Source: UMGS1649 sp045611765 (GTDB lineage: Bacteria > Bacillota > Clostridia > TANB77 > CAG-465). From it: a stretch of DNA of 64,000 nucleotides. The stretch covers positions 124,001 to 188,000 of the forward strand of contig JAZKXT010000012.1 in NCBI GenBank assembly GCA_045611765.1, written 5' to 3'. The translations under genes and the position numbers were made by a program. How positions within the stretch are numbered: position 1 is the stretch's first letter; each line of letters begins with the position of its first letter. Below, piece after piece: positions 1-8,013 of the stretch. A model generated the notes under the pieces. That model was given only the letters and a program-made list of their open reading frames with translations, made no database searches and was not told the origin of the DNA.

Positions 1-381
1 TAGTTCGTTATCTGACCAAGGAGTTCTTACCATACGAGGAGTATCTCCTTCCATATGGCCTATTGCATCGTCTACCAAATAACCAACACAGTCTACCAAT
101 CTTGTTTTCATTTTTACATTACCATCTAATGTAATTTCAACAGATTCGTTTGGAACAAATTTTGGTTCTGTAGTCATAATTGTTTTACCTGCAGCGCTTT
201 GTGGCAGCTCATCAACGGCTCTTTCTTTTCTATGCTTATCTCCAATTGCTGGAATTACTAACCTTTCCATAAAATTTTGTATAAATGTAGATTTGCCTGT
301 TCTTACAGGACCAACAACACCAATATATATATCACCGCCAGTCCTTACAGCTATATCCTTGTAAATGTCTACGCTTTTCAT
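1..381 (-). CDS. spoIVA: Stage IV sporulation protein A, N-terminal part (truncated by window edge)
   Basis: The minus strand encodes 127 N-terminal residues running off the left edge. The product opens MKSVDIYKDIAVRTGGDIYI and continues GVVGPVRTGKSTF, the P-loop of SpoIVA; this ATPase polymerises on the forespore surface as the base of the spore coat. The next residues (VPAIGDKHRKERAVDELPQS, then TTEPKFVPNE and VDCVGYLVDDAIGHMEGDTP) also match the conserved SpoIVA GTPase-like domain. The ATG at 379-381 has a GGAGG on the complement of 388-392. A sigma-E promoter is expected from the family, but I could not pick one convincingly in 390-470. Confidence 0.93.
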   Translation of the reverse strand, partial: MKSVDIYKDIAVRTGGDIYIGVVGPVRTGKSTFIQNFMERLVIPAIGDKHRKERAVDELPQSAAGKTIMTTEPKFVPNESVEITLDGNVKMKTRLVDCVGYLVDDAIGHMEGDTPRMVRTPWSDNEL

Positions 382-470
382 ATCTTACCTCCAATAATTC
401 TTAATACAAATATACGAGCATACCTCAAAATTATTACAAATATTTATGTGAAAAAATTAAAAGTCTTGTT

Positions 471-499
471 TTTACTTTCTTTTTTAAAAGAATTATAGT
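471..499 (+). promoter_or_regulatory. Sigma-A-type promoter of recJ
   Basis: TTTACT at 471-476, a 17-nt spacer and TATAGT at 494-499. The predicted transcript starts near 506, downstream of an upstream in-frame ATG at 503, which supports the recJ start at 530. Confidence 0.6.
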
Positions 500-529
500 A
501 AAATGTATGTGAAAAGGAATGAATTTAAT

Positions 530-2218
530 ATGAATAAGATTTGGAAGATAAAAAAAATAGAGGAACACAGTGTAAAAGAGTACGTAGATAAATTTAATAT
601 AACAGAATTTACAGCAAAGATGTTACTTGCCAAAGAAATAGATGAGGATAAAATTCTAAGTTATTTAAATCCAGATATTGGCAATCTATATGACCCATAT
701 TTACTTCAAGATATGGATAAATTGGTAGATAGAATAATTGAAGCAAAAGAAAAAAATGAAAAAGTTGCTATATATGGAGACTACGATGTAGATGGAATTA
801 CAAGCATAACATTAATGTATTCTTTTTTAAAAGATTTAGGACTTGATGTAGAATATTATTTGCCGGATAGGCAAGAAGAAGGATATGGTTTAAATAAAGG
901 AGCGATATTAGCTTTAAAAGAAAAGGGAATTTCTTTAATTATAACAGTAGATTGTGGAATATCTGCGGTGGAGGAAGTGGAATATGCAAATGGTCTGGGG
1001 TTAGATGTGTGCATAACTGACCACCACGAGTGCTCAGAAGTATTACCTAACGCATATAGCATAGTAAATCCTAAAAGACCAGATTCAAAATATCCATTTA
1101 ATTCTTTAGCTGGAGTTGGAGTAAGCTTTAAAGTATTGGATGCGATAACAAAGAAATTAAATATGCCACAAGAAGCATATTTAAAATATTTAGATATAGT
1201 AGCTGTAGGAACAATAGCGGATATTGTACCCCTAGTTGATGAAAATAGAATAATTACTTCAAACGGACTTGAAATGTTACAAAATACTAAAAATGAAGGA
1301 CTAAAAGCATTAATGAAAGTTGCCAAAATAACAACTGTTGATTCAGATAATGTTTCATTTGGTTTGGCACCTAGAATAAATGCTAGTGGAAGAATGGCGG
1401 ATGCTACAGTTGCGGTGAAAATGTTACTTTCTACAAATCCTGTGGAAGCATATAACTATGCTAAAGTGTTGGATGAGCAAAATATATTAAGACAAGAAGT
1501 GGAAAAAAATATATATGAACAGGCGGTAGAAAGAATAGAAGCTGAAGGGTTAGACAAGAGAAAAAGTATTGTAATAGAAGGCAAGAATTGGCATCAAGGT
1601 GTAATTGGAATCGTTGCATCAAAACTTACAGAAAAATACTTAAAACCAGTAATCCTTTTAACATATGAAGATGACAAAGCAAAGGGGAGTGGAAGAATAC
1701 CGCAAGGTATATCTTTGTACGATGCTTTAACTGAATGTAAAGAGTATTTAACGGCTTTTGGTGGCCACGAACTTGCAGCTGGACTAACACTTGAAACAAA
1801 AAATATTTCGGAATTCAAAGAAAAATTTGAAGAAACTATTACTAAAATGAAGCCTGACGATTTTGTGCGTAATATTGAAATAGATTTTGAAGTAACTAAA
1901 AGGGATATGACATTTGATAGCGTAGCTGAAATAGAACGTCTAGCACCATTTGGTCAAAAGAATAAAAGACCGGTATTTGTGTATAAAAATCTAAAGGTTG
2001 TAAGTGTATCTACTTTAAAAGAAAATAAACACTTAAAGCTTAGACTACAAGATGATAATTTCACTGTTGACGCAATATTCTTCAAGGCTGGGGATAGACG
2101 TGATGAGGTAAGGCTGTCAGATAAAATAGATGTGGTATTAACCATGAATGTTAATGAATTTATGGGATACAGAAACATACAATTTTTATTAGTAGACTTT
2201 AAGAAAAGTATAAATTAA
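530..2218 (+). CDS. recJ: Single-stranded-DNA-specific exonuclease RecJ
   Basis: RecJ is a 5'-3' single-strand DNA exonuclease of recombination and mismatch repair. The 562-residue product shows the DHH phosphoesterase motifs in order: YGDYDVDG near residue 82, TVDCG near 139 and TDHHE near 163. The DHHA1 domain follows with GVIGIVASKL and the AFGGHELAAG motif near 405, then a C-terminal OB-like domain. The length fits the family. An in-frame ATG at 503 is possible, but the -10 box lies at 494-499 and AAGGA at 513-517 precedes the ATG at 530, so 530 is preferred. It is first in a likely operon with relA and an MBL-fold gene, a common Clostridia order. Confidence 0.95.
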   Translation: MNKIWKIKKIEEHSVKEYVDKFNITEFTAKMLLAKEIDEDKILSYLNPDIGNLYDPYLLQDMDKLVDRIIEAKEKNEKVAIYGDYDVDGITSITLMYSFLKDLGLDVEYYLPDRQEEGYGLNKGAILALKEKGISLIITVDCGISAVEEVEYANGLGLDVCITDHHECSEVLPNAYSIVNPKRPDSKYPFNSLAGVGVSFKVLDAITKKLNMPQEAYLKYLDIVAVGTIADIVPLVDENRIITSNGLEMLQNTKNEGLKALMKVAKITTVDSDNVSFGLAPRINASGRMADATVAVKMLLSTNPVEAYNYAKVLDEQNILRQEVEKNIYEQAVERIEAEGLDKRKSIVIEGKNWHQGVIGIVASKLTEKYLKPVILLTYEDDKAKGSGRIPQGISLYDALTECKEYLTAFGGHELAAGLTLETKNISEFKEKFEETITKMKPDDFVRNIEIDFEVTKRDMTFDSVAEIERLAPFGQKNKRPVFVYKNLKVVSVSTLKENKHLKLRLQDDNFTVDAIFFKAGDRRDEVRLSDKIDVVLTMNVNEFMGYRNIQFLLVDFKKSIN

Positions 2219-2229
2219 GGAGTGGTTTA

Positions 2230-4404
2230 ATGGAAACTACAATTGAAAATGAAAAGATTTGTGAAGAACTAATAGACAAACTACGTGAAAACAAATTAAA
2301 GTATGATGCAAAAAAATTAAGATTTGCATTTGAGTATGCGTTAAAAATTTATGGAGATACCAAAAGGTATAAAGGGGAAACAACATTTGCTCACGCTGTA
2401 CATGTAGCCGAAATTGTTGCAACTTTAAAAATTGGAGTAGAAGCTGTATATGCTGCAATACTTCACGAAGTAACTAAGTTTAAGGAATACAAATATGAAG
2501 ATATAGAAAAAAATATGGGTGAGGAAGTTGCGACACTTGTTAAAGATGCAAGTAAGTTGTATCTATTAAACTATGATGGACAACAAGAAATAGAAGCGGA
2601 AAACTTAAGAAAAATGTTTATGGCTATTGCCAAAGACATAAGAGTTGTAGTTATGAAACTTGCAGATAGACTATATAACATGAGAAATATATATGAAGAA
2701 AGTGAAGAATTTCAAATACTTAAAGCAAACGAAACAATGCAAGTGTACGCACCTATTGCTCATAGGCTTGGTATGAATCCAATAAAATCCGAACTAGAAG
2801 ACATATCTTTTTCTATTTTAAATCCGACAGAACATGAAAGAATTAGAAAAATAGTAGATAAGACTAAAGATGAAAGACAAGAGTACATAAATCAAAGGAT
2901 AGAAGAGATTAAAAAGCTTCTAGAAAAACAAAGAATAAAAGCCACAATATATGGTCGTTCGAAAGCGTTTTATAGCATATATAAAAAGACAAAGATGAAT
3001 AATTGTGGAGTTGAAGATTTATTTGATCTTTACGCTATAAGAGTAATTGTAAACAGTATTAAAGACTGTTATTCTGTGCTTGGAATTATACATGAAAATT
3101 ACAAACCTATGCCAGGAAGGGTAAAAGACTATATTGCTGTACCAAAAACAAACATGTATCAATCACTACATACTACATTGTTTGGCGGAGAAGGAGCGGC
3201 TCCTTTTGAAGTTCAAATTAGAACTTGGGATATGCACAATGTCGCAGATTATGGTGTTGCGGCACACTTCTTGTATAAAGAAGGAAAAAGTAAAATGTCT
3301 GCAAGTGATGAGATACTTACTTGGCTTAGAAAGACAATGGAGTTTGAACAAGAATTGGGTGAGAATGGTAATTTTTCTGACCTCAAAGTAGAACTTTTTG
3401 GTGATGAAGTTTTTGTATTTACTCCAAAAGGTGAAATCAAGTCATTGCCTAAAGGTGCAACGCCCATAGACTTCGCATACCAAATACATCAACATATTGG
3501 AAATAGTATGGTTGGTGCAAAAATAAATGGTAAGATGGTACCAATTACAACTAAACTTAAAAATACAGATATAGTTGAAATTATAACATCTAAAAATTCT
3601 CCTGGGCCAAAGAGAGATTGGCTAAATCATGTAAAAACAAATAGCGCAAAAAATAGAATCGTGAATTTCTTGAAGAAGCAGAGCAAAGAAGAGAATGTAG
3701 CTAAAGGAAAAGAAATACTTGAGAAAGAAATAATAAAAAAGGGATTGGAAGTAGACGAACTATTAAAAGATGAGTATATAGATATAGTAATTGAAAAAAT
3801 GAAATATAACAACCAAGATGAATGTTATGAAAACATTGGATTTGGTATCCTTTCTCCGAAAAAAGTATTAAATAAGCTAGTTGAAGAATATAACGAAAAA
3901 AATGGCACAAGTCAAGAAGAAAATGTGGAAATTGTTGAAACTAAAAAGCCTAATAAAGGAAGTATAGACGGTGTCGAGGTGCAAGGAATAGATAACTGTC
4001 TTGTTAAATTTGCTAAATGTTGTAATCCGCTTCCGGGTGATGAAATAGTAGGTTATATAACATTTGGTAAAGGTGTATCTGTGCATAGAGCGGACTGTCC
4101 TAACCTTGTAGGAATTAATGTAAGTGAGAGAAAAATTGGGGTTAAGTGGAAAGAAAAAGTAAATATTTCTTACCAAGCGTCTGTTATAATTAAGGCGAAT
4201 GATAGAACGGGAATATCTATGGAAGTATTAAAACTTCTTCAAGACATGAAAGTTAAGCTTCATGGGTTTACAGCAAAAGACACTGAAGATAGAATGTGTA
4301 TTATAGATGTAAAGCTAGAAATTAATTCTGTTGATGAGCTTCAAAAAATAATGAAGGCTTTAAGAAAAATAGATAGTGTATATGAAGTGAAGAGGGCAAA
4401 ATAA
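2230..4404 (+). CDS. relA: (p)ppGpp synthetase, RelA/SpoT family, with degenerate hydrolase site
   Basis: Stringent-response enzyme that transfers pyrophosphate from ATP to GTP or GDP. Domain order in 724 residues: HD hydrolase domain (about 30-180), synthetase domain (about 235-345, with YGRSKAFYSIYKK, EDLFDLYAIRV, GRVKDYIAVPKTNMYQSLHT and FEVQIRT), TGS (about 390-455), a Cys/His-containing zinc-finger-like segment with KCCNPLPGD, and C-terminal ACT. The synthetase looks intact. The hydrolase motif usually read as HDxxED is HEVTKF at residues 79-84: Asp to Glu, Glu to Lys and Asp to Phe, while H55, H79 and D146 remain. I infer weak or absent hydrolysis. The ATG follows AAGGAG closely; 11 nt separate it from recJ. 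Confidence 0.93.
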   Translation: METTIENEKICEELIDKLRENKLKYDAKKLRFAFEYALKIYGDTKRYKGETTFAHAVHVAEIVATLKIGVEAVYAAILHEVTKFKEYKYEDIEKNMGEEVATLVKDASKLYLLNYDGQQEIEAENLRKMFMAIAKDIRVVVMKLADRLYNMRNIYEESEEFQILKANETMQVYAPIAHRLGMNPIKSELEDISFSILNPTEHERIRKIVDKTKDERQEYINQRIEEIKKLLEKQRIKATIYGRSKAFYSIYKKTKMNNCGVEDLFDLYAIRVIVNSIKDCYSVLGIIHENYKPMPGRVKDYIAVPKTNMYQSLHTTLFGGEGAAPFEVQIRTWDMHNVADYGVAAHFLYKEGKSKMSASDEILTWLRKTMEFEQELGENGNFSDLKVELFGDEVFVFTPKGEIKSLPKGATPIDFAYQIHQHIGNSMVGAKINGKMVPITTKLKNTDIVEIITSKNSPGPKRDWLNHVKTNSAKNRIVNFLKKQSKEENVAKGKEILEKEIIKKGLEVDELLKDEYIDIVIEKMKYNNQDECYENIGFGILSPKKVLNKLVEEYNEKNGTSQEENVEIVETKKPNKGSIDGVEVQGIDNCLVKFAKCCNPLPGDEIVGYITFGKGVSVHRADCPNLVGINVSERKIGVKWKEKVNISYQASVIIKANDRTGISMEVLKLLQDMKVKLHGFTAKDTEDRMCIIDVKLEINSVDELQKIMKALRKIDSVYEVKRAK

Positions 4405-5081
4405 TGAAAGTAATAGACAACGAACTTATTGAAGTACATAAAATAGGATTAGAGATAGAAAATACAGGACATATAACAAATTGCTATATTATAAAAGAAA
4501 AGGAAACATCAAAAGTTTGTGTAATAGACCCGGCTTTTGATAATAAAAAAATAGAACAAACAATAAAAGAAATAAATGGAACGCTAGACACAGTGATTGC
4601 AACTCACTGTCATGCTGACCATATAGCTGCACTTATTAATCTTGTAGAAGATACAAATACTAAAGTATATATACATGAACAAGATTATGAAGGGCTATAT
4701 AATAAAGAGCTTAATGCAGAAGAAATAGTTGGTACTAAAATATTGCCTATAGAAAAAGAAAAAGTATTAAAATGTAATGAAAAAGACAAAATAACATTTG
4801 GAGGTACTGTACTAGAAGTTATACATACACCAGGGCATACTAAAGGTTCTATAACGCTTTATGACGAAAAGAATAACATACTTTATTCTGGTGATACAAT
4901 ATTCGCAAATTCCTACGGTAGAACAGACCTTGTGAATGGGAGTCGTGAGGAAATGAAAGAAACTTTAGACAAATTGTTTGATAGATTTGAGGATATACAA
5001 GTGTTTTCTGGTCATGGTGAAGAATTTAATTTAAAAAATGCTAAAAGAAGAATAAGATTATTATTTGCGTATAAGGGCTAA
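4404..5081 (+). CDS. MBL-fold metallo-hydrolase (glyoxalase II-like)
   Basis: The 225-residue product has all the metal ligands of the metallo-beta-lactamase fold: THCHADH (HxHxDH) near residue 70, HTPGHTKGS near 145, SGDTIF near 165 and FSGHGEE near 205. It belongs to the small hydroxyacylglutathione-hydrolase-like group commonly encoded next to relA in Clostridia. The true substrate is unknown. The start overlaps the relA stop in TAATG, so the two are probably translationally coupled. Confidence 0.85.
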   Translation: MKVIDNELIEVHKIGLEIENTGHITNCYIIKEKETSKVCVIDPAFDNKKIEQTIKEINGTLDTVIATHCHADHIAALINLVEDTNTKVYIHEQDYEGLYNKELNAEEIVGTKILPIEKEKVLKCNEKDKITFGGTVLEVIHTPGHTKGSITLYDEKNNILYSGDTIFANSYGRTDLVNGSREEMKETLDKLFDRFEDIQVFSGHGEEFNLKNAKRRIRLLFAYKG

Positions 5082-5095
5082 AACTAAATCCATTA

Positions 5096-5123
5096 TTGAA
5101 AAATGCAAATAAAATGATATAAA
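5096..5123 (+). promoter_or_regulatory. Sigma-A-type promoter upstream of the broken gene at 5155
   Basis: TTGAAA at 5096-5101 and TATAAA at 5118-5123 with a 16-nt spacer; the ATG at 5155 follows an AGAGG at 5146-5150. Confidence 0.5.
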
Positions 5124-5154
5124 ATATATAACACGAAATCATATAAGAGGTAAA

Positions 5155-5651
5155 ATGATAAAAAGAATAATAATTATATGCATAATAATTGCGACAATTT
5201 TAACGAGTATTTACATATTTCAAACGTTAGGATATAAACACGCTAAAAACATAGTATTTAAAAAAGATGATGAATTATTGCGGTTATATATTTAGGTGGA
5301 ATAGCGGGCGACTATGATTATACATTAGTTAACAAATATTATTCGAAAGATGAACAAGAAAGTTTTAAAATGCTAGAATTAGGTGGCGAAGAGTGTTATC
5401 TAATAATACCAAGATATAATATTGATATTTTAGTAAACAGCCTTTCTATGTCGGAAGATGGAGGGACTAATAAAGAATACACAGGCATGTTCGATAGACC
5501 TTTCTTTGTAAAATGTAATATGTCGGATATATTTCCAAATATGGAGATGAGTTTTAGTTATAAAAATAAGGAGTATGCATATACACCATATATTAGTCTT
5601 ATGGACGGAAGTGTAGTAGTAGAAGAATTTGTTTGCTTAATAGAAGAATAA
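5155..5651 (+). pseudogene. Small signal-anchored protein of unknown function, frameshifted
   Basis: An ATG at 5155 with AGAGG upstream opens a frame of about 46 codons: a hydrophobic signal or anchor (MIKRIIIICIIIATI...), then KNIVFKKDDELLRLYI and a stop near 5293. A second frame, open from 5274, continues as YLGGIAGDYDYTLVNKYY and runs to a stop at 5651 (GGEECYLIIPRY..., SFSYKNKEYAYTPYISLMDG). The two halves are contiguous and share promoter and composition, so one indel between about 5274 and 5292 probably split a gene of about 165 residues. I do not recognise the family. A genuine short anchor peptide plus an unrelated ORF from ATG 5370 is less likely. Confidence 0.55.
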
Positions 5652-5758
5652 AAACTGCTTATACTATGTATAAGTGGTTTTGTTGCATTTTATTAATATT
5701 TGTGATAAAATACAAATATAAGGAAAGAAACCCAAATAATAATTTATGGAGGTATATT

Positions 5759-6208
5759 ATGATTACTGCAAAGCAAGCGTTCGAAAGCTACAACAAATGG
5801 AGAGATTATTCCCCTACTGAAAAATTCGTTTACAGTGTCATGCAAGAGATTATAACGGATGATCTTATAAAAAGAAGATCGACGCAGACGACAGAGCTTC
5901 GCTTTTCGACTGATACAATCATCGACCGGATTTTTGTTACTGAAGATGTGAAAGGGTTTCCGGTCATCGTACGTTGGAAAATAGGGTATTCTAAGGTACC
6001 CGAAGAAATAGCTGGTAAAAGAAAGCATGAGCTACTCGATGAACTGGAACGAATGTATAAAAATGGAGAAGAAACCTCTTTTATTTGCCGGGCATTTAAT
6101 GCACTTGTTCGAGAATTAGAAATAGTTCGTGGCTTTAAAGTCGCTATTGATTCAAATGGATATACTTTTACTATTTCGTGGGATTTGAAAGATACAAAAA
6201 ATACATAA
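5759..6208 (+). CDS. Hypothetical orphan protein, 149 aa
   Basis: ATG at 5759 with GGAGG at 5748-5752; an open frame continues upstream but lacks a ribosome binding site. The product is soluble with no signal or membrane segment: MITAKQAFESYNKWRDYSP, a basic central region and a C-terminal beta-rich stretch. No family recognised. Codon use differs from its neighbours: CGG, CGT, CGC and CGA for arginine in about seven places alongside AGA, and more G/C third bases, suggesting recent acquisition or a different expression class. It is a single-gene unit closed by the terminator at 6217-6247. Confidence 0.7.
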   Translation: MITAKQAFESYNKWRDYSPTEKFVYSVMQEIITDDLIKRRSTQTTELRFSTDTIIDRIFVTEDVKGFPVIVRWKIGYSKVPEEIAGKRKHELLDELERMYKNGEETSFICRAFNALVRELEIVRGFKVAIDSNGYTFTISWDLKDTKNT

Positions 6209-6216
6209 TAATTATT

Positions 6217-6247
6217 AAAACCTGTCTACAATTTGTAGACAGGTTTT
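6217..6247 (+). terminator. Rho-independent terminator
   Basis: Long perfect stem, AAAACCTGTCTACAA pairing with TTGTAGACAGGTTTT, ending in a T run. It separates the orphan gene from ung. Confidence 0.85.
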
Positions 6248-6256
6248 ATGCTTTTG

Positions 6257-6265
6257 TGGTATAAT
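6257..6265 (+). promoter_or_regulatory. Extended -10 promoter of ung
   Basis: TGGTATAAT directly after the terminator, no good -35 box, 22 nt before the ATG. The same TGG-TATAAT form recurs at 12711, 45282 and 50900. Confidence 0.5.
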
Positions 6266-6287
6266 ATTGATGTGGAGGTATACATAA

Positions 6288-6953
6288 ATGGTAGAAAGTT
6301 TTAGAGAGTTATTAGATAGGGAAAAAGAAAAAGAGTATTTTATTAAACTTACTGAATTTATAGATAACGAATATGATACAAAACAAATTTTCCCGGCAAG
6401 AGAAAATGTAATGAATTCTATGAAATATACGCCATATAAAAATGTGAAGGTTGTAATAGTTGGACAAGACCCATATCATGGGGAGGGAGAAGCACACGGA
6501 TTATGTTTTTCTGTAAATCCTGGAATAAAGGTTCCGCCATCATTACAAAACATATATAAAGAATTAAAAAGAGATTTAGGATTATATATCCCAAATAATG
6601 GTTATCTTTTAAAATGGGCTAAAGAAGGAGTGCTTATGCTAAATGCAGTATTAACTGTTGTAAAAGACACACCTGGAAGTCATAGAGGTAAAGGTTGGGA
6701 AATATTTACTGACGAAGTTATAAAAGAAGTAAATGAAAAACACACCCCTGTAGTATTTTTATTATGGGGAGCATACGCAAAAGAAAAGAAAAAATTAATA
6801 ACTAATCCGAATCACTTAGTATTAGAAAGTTCGCATCCAAGTCCTTTTTCTGTAAGAAATGGATTTGATGGATGTTCTCACTTTTCTAAAACAAATGAGT
6901 TCTTAAAATCTCATAACTTAGAGCCTATAGATTGGCAAATAGAAAATATATAA
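6288..6953 (+). CDS. ung: Uracil-DNA glycosylase, family 1
   Basis: Removes uracil from DNA as the first step of base excision repair. The 221-residue protein has GQDPYHG (residues 60-66), which carries the water-activating Asp, and the HPSPFSV loop near residue 182 that inserts into the minor groove; LLWGAYAKEK also fits. Length is typical. ATG follows GGAGG at 6274-6278. It is followed after 9 nt by queA. Confidence 0.96.
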   Translation: MVESFRELLDREKEKEYFIKLTEFIDNEYDTKQIFPARENVMNSMKYTPYKNVKVVIVGQDPYHGEGEAHGLCFSVNPGIKVPPSLQNIYKELKRDLGLYIPNNGYLLKWAKEGVLMLNAVLTVVKDTPGSHRGKGWEIFTDEVIKEVNEKHTPVVFLLWGAYAKEKKKLITNPNHLVLESSHPSPFSVRNGFDGCSHFSKTNEFLKSHNLEPIDWQIENI

Positions 6954-6962
6954 GGAGAATAA

Positions 6963-7949
6963 ATGAAGACAAGCGATTTTTATTATAACTTACCAGAAGA
7001 ATTAATAGCACAAGTGCCATTAAAAGATAGAACAAGCTCAAGGCTTTTGGTGTTAGATAAACATACTGGTAATTTAGAGCACAAACATTTTAAAGATATA
7101 ATAGAATATTTAAATCCTGGAGACACATTAGTACTTAACAATACGAGGGTTATTCCAGCAAGAATATTTGGCCACAAAGAAAATTGTACGGGGAAGATAG
7201 AAGTATTAATGTTAAAAGACCTAGGTGACGATGCTTGGGAATGCTTAGTTAAACCTGGAAAGAACGCAAGAATAGGGCAAGTAATAGAGTTTTCAGATAA
7301 GCTTAAATGTGAAGTGTTAGATATTCTAGAAGAAGGAATTAGAAAAATAAAATTTGTATATGATGGCATATTTAATGAAATATTAGATGAAATAGGGGCT
7401 ATGCCACTTCCGCCATATATAACAGCTGCATTAGAAGATAAAGAAAGATATCAAACGGTATATTCTAAAATAAAAGGTTCAGCAGCAGCACCTACAGCCG
7501 GATTACATTTTACAAAAGAGTTATTAAAACAAATTGAAGAAAAAGGTATAAATGTAGCATATGTGACACTTCATGTGGGCCTTGGAACGTTTAGACCAGT
7601 AAAAGTAGACGATGTTGAAACACATACAATGCATAGTGAATATTATGAAATAGATGAGACTACTTGCAATATAATAAACGAAACTAAAAAAAGAGGAAAC
7701 AAGGTAATATGCGTAGGAACAACTTCTTGCAGGGTTTTAGAGTCGGCATCTGAGACAGATGGAACATTAAAACCAAAAGCAGAAGAAACAAGTATATTCA
7801 TTTATCCGGGATATAAATTTAAAGTTGTAGATAATTTAATTACAAATTTCCACTTGCCAGAATCTACACTAATAATGTTAGTATCAGCGCTAGGGAGTAA
7901 AGAAAATATAATGAATGCATATGAACAAGCAGTAACTGAAAAATATTGA
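6963..7949 (+). CDS. queA: S-adenosylmethionine:tRNA ribosyltransferase-isomerase
   Basis: Converts preQ1 in tRNA to epoxyqueuosine. The 328-residue product starts MKTSDFYYNLPEELIAQ and contains RTSSRLLVLD, NNTRVIPAR, GSAAAPTAGLHFT, VTLHVGLGTFRPV and NFHLPESTLIMLVSA, all conserved QueA segments. The usual partner tgt lies downstream at 9891, but the two are separated by an unrelated coiled-coil gene. Start has AAGGAG nearby. Confidence 0.96.
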   Translation: MKTSDFYYNLPEELIAQVPLKDRTSSRLLVLDKHTGNLEHKHFKDIIEYLNPGDTLVLNNTRVIPARIFGHKENCTGKIEVLMLKDLGDDAWECLVKPGKNARIGQVIEFSDKLKCEVLDILEEGIRKIKFVYDGIFNEILDEIGAMPLPPYITAALEDKERYQTVYSKIKGSAAAPTAGLHFTKELLKQIEEKGINVAYVTLHVGLGTFRPVKVDDVETHTMHSEYYEIDETTCNIINETKKRGNKVICVGTTSCRVLESASETDGTLKPKAEETSIFIYPGYKFKVVDNLITNFHLPESTLIMLVSALGSKENIMNAYEQAVTEKY

Positions 7950-8013
7950 TTTTTTAGCTTTGGGGATGCAATGTATATAAAAGAATAGTTTAAAAATTAA
8001 GGAGGAATAAACT

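Noticed and set aside
277..498. Plus-strand ORF of 73 codons
   Set aside because: It is antisense to the recognisable spoIVA reading frame and has no ribosome binding site.
503..529. Earlier ATG for recJ
   Set aside because: It lies directly after the predicted -10 box, upstream of the likely transcription start; ATG 530 has AAGGA.
6954..6962. preQ1 riboswitch before queA
   Set aside because: Only 9 nt separate queA from ung; no leader space.
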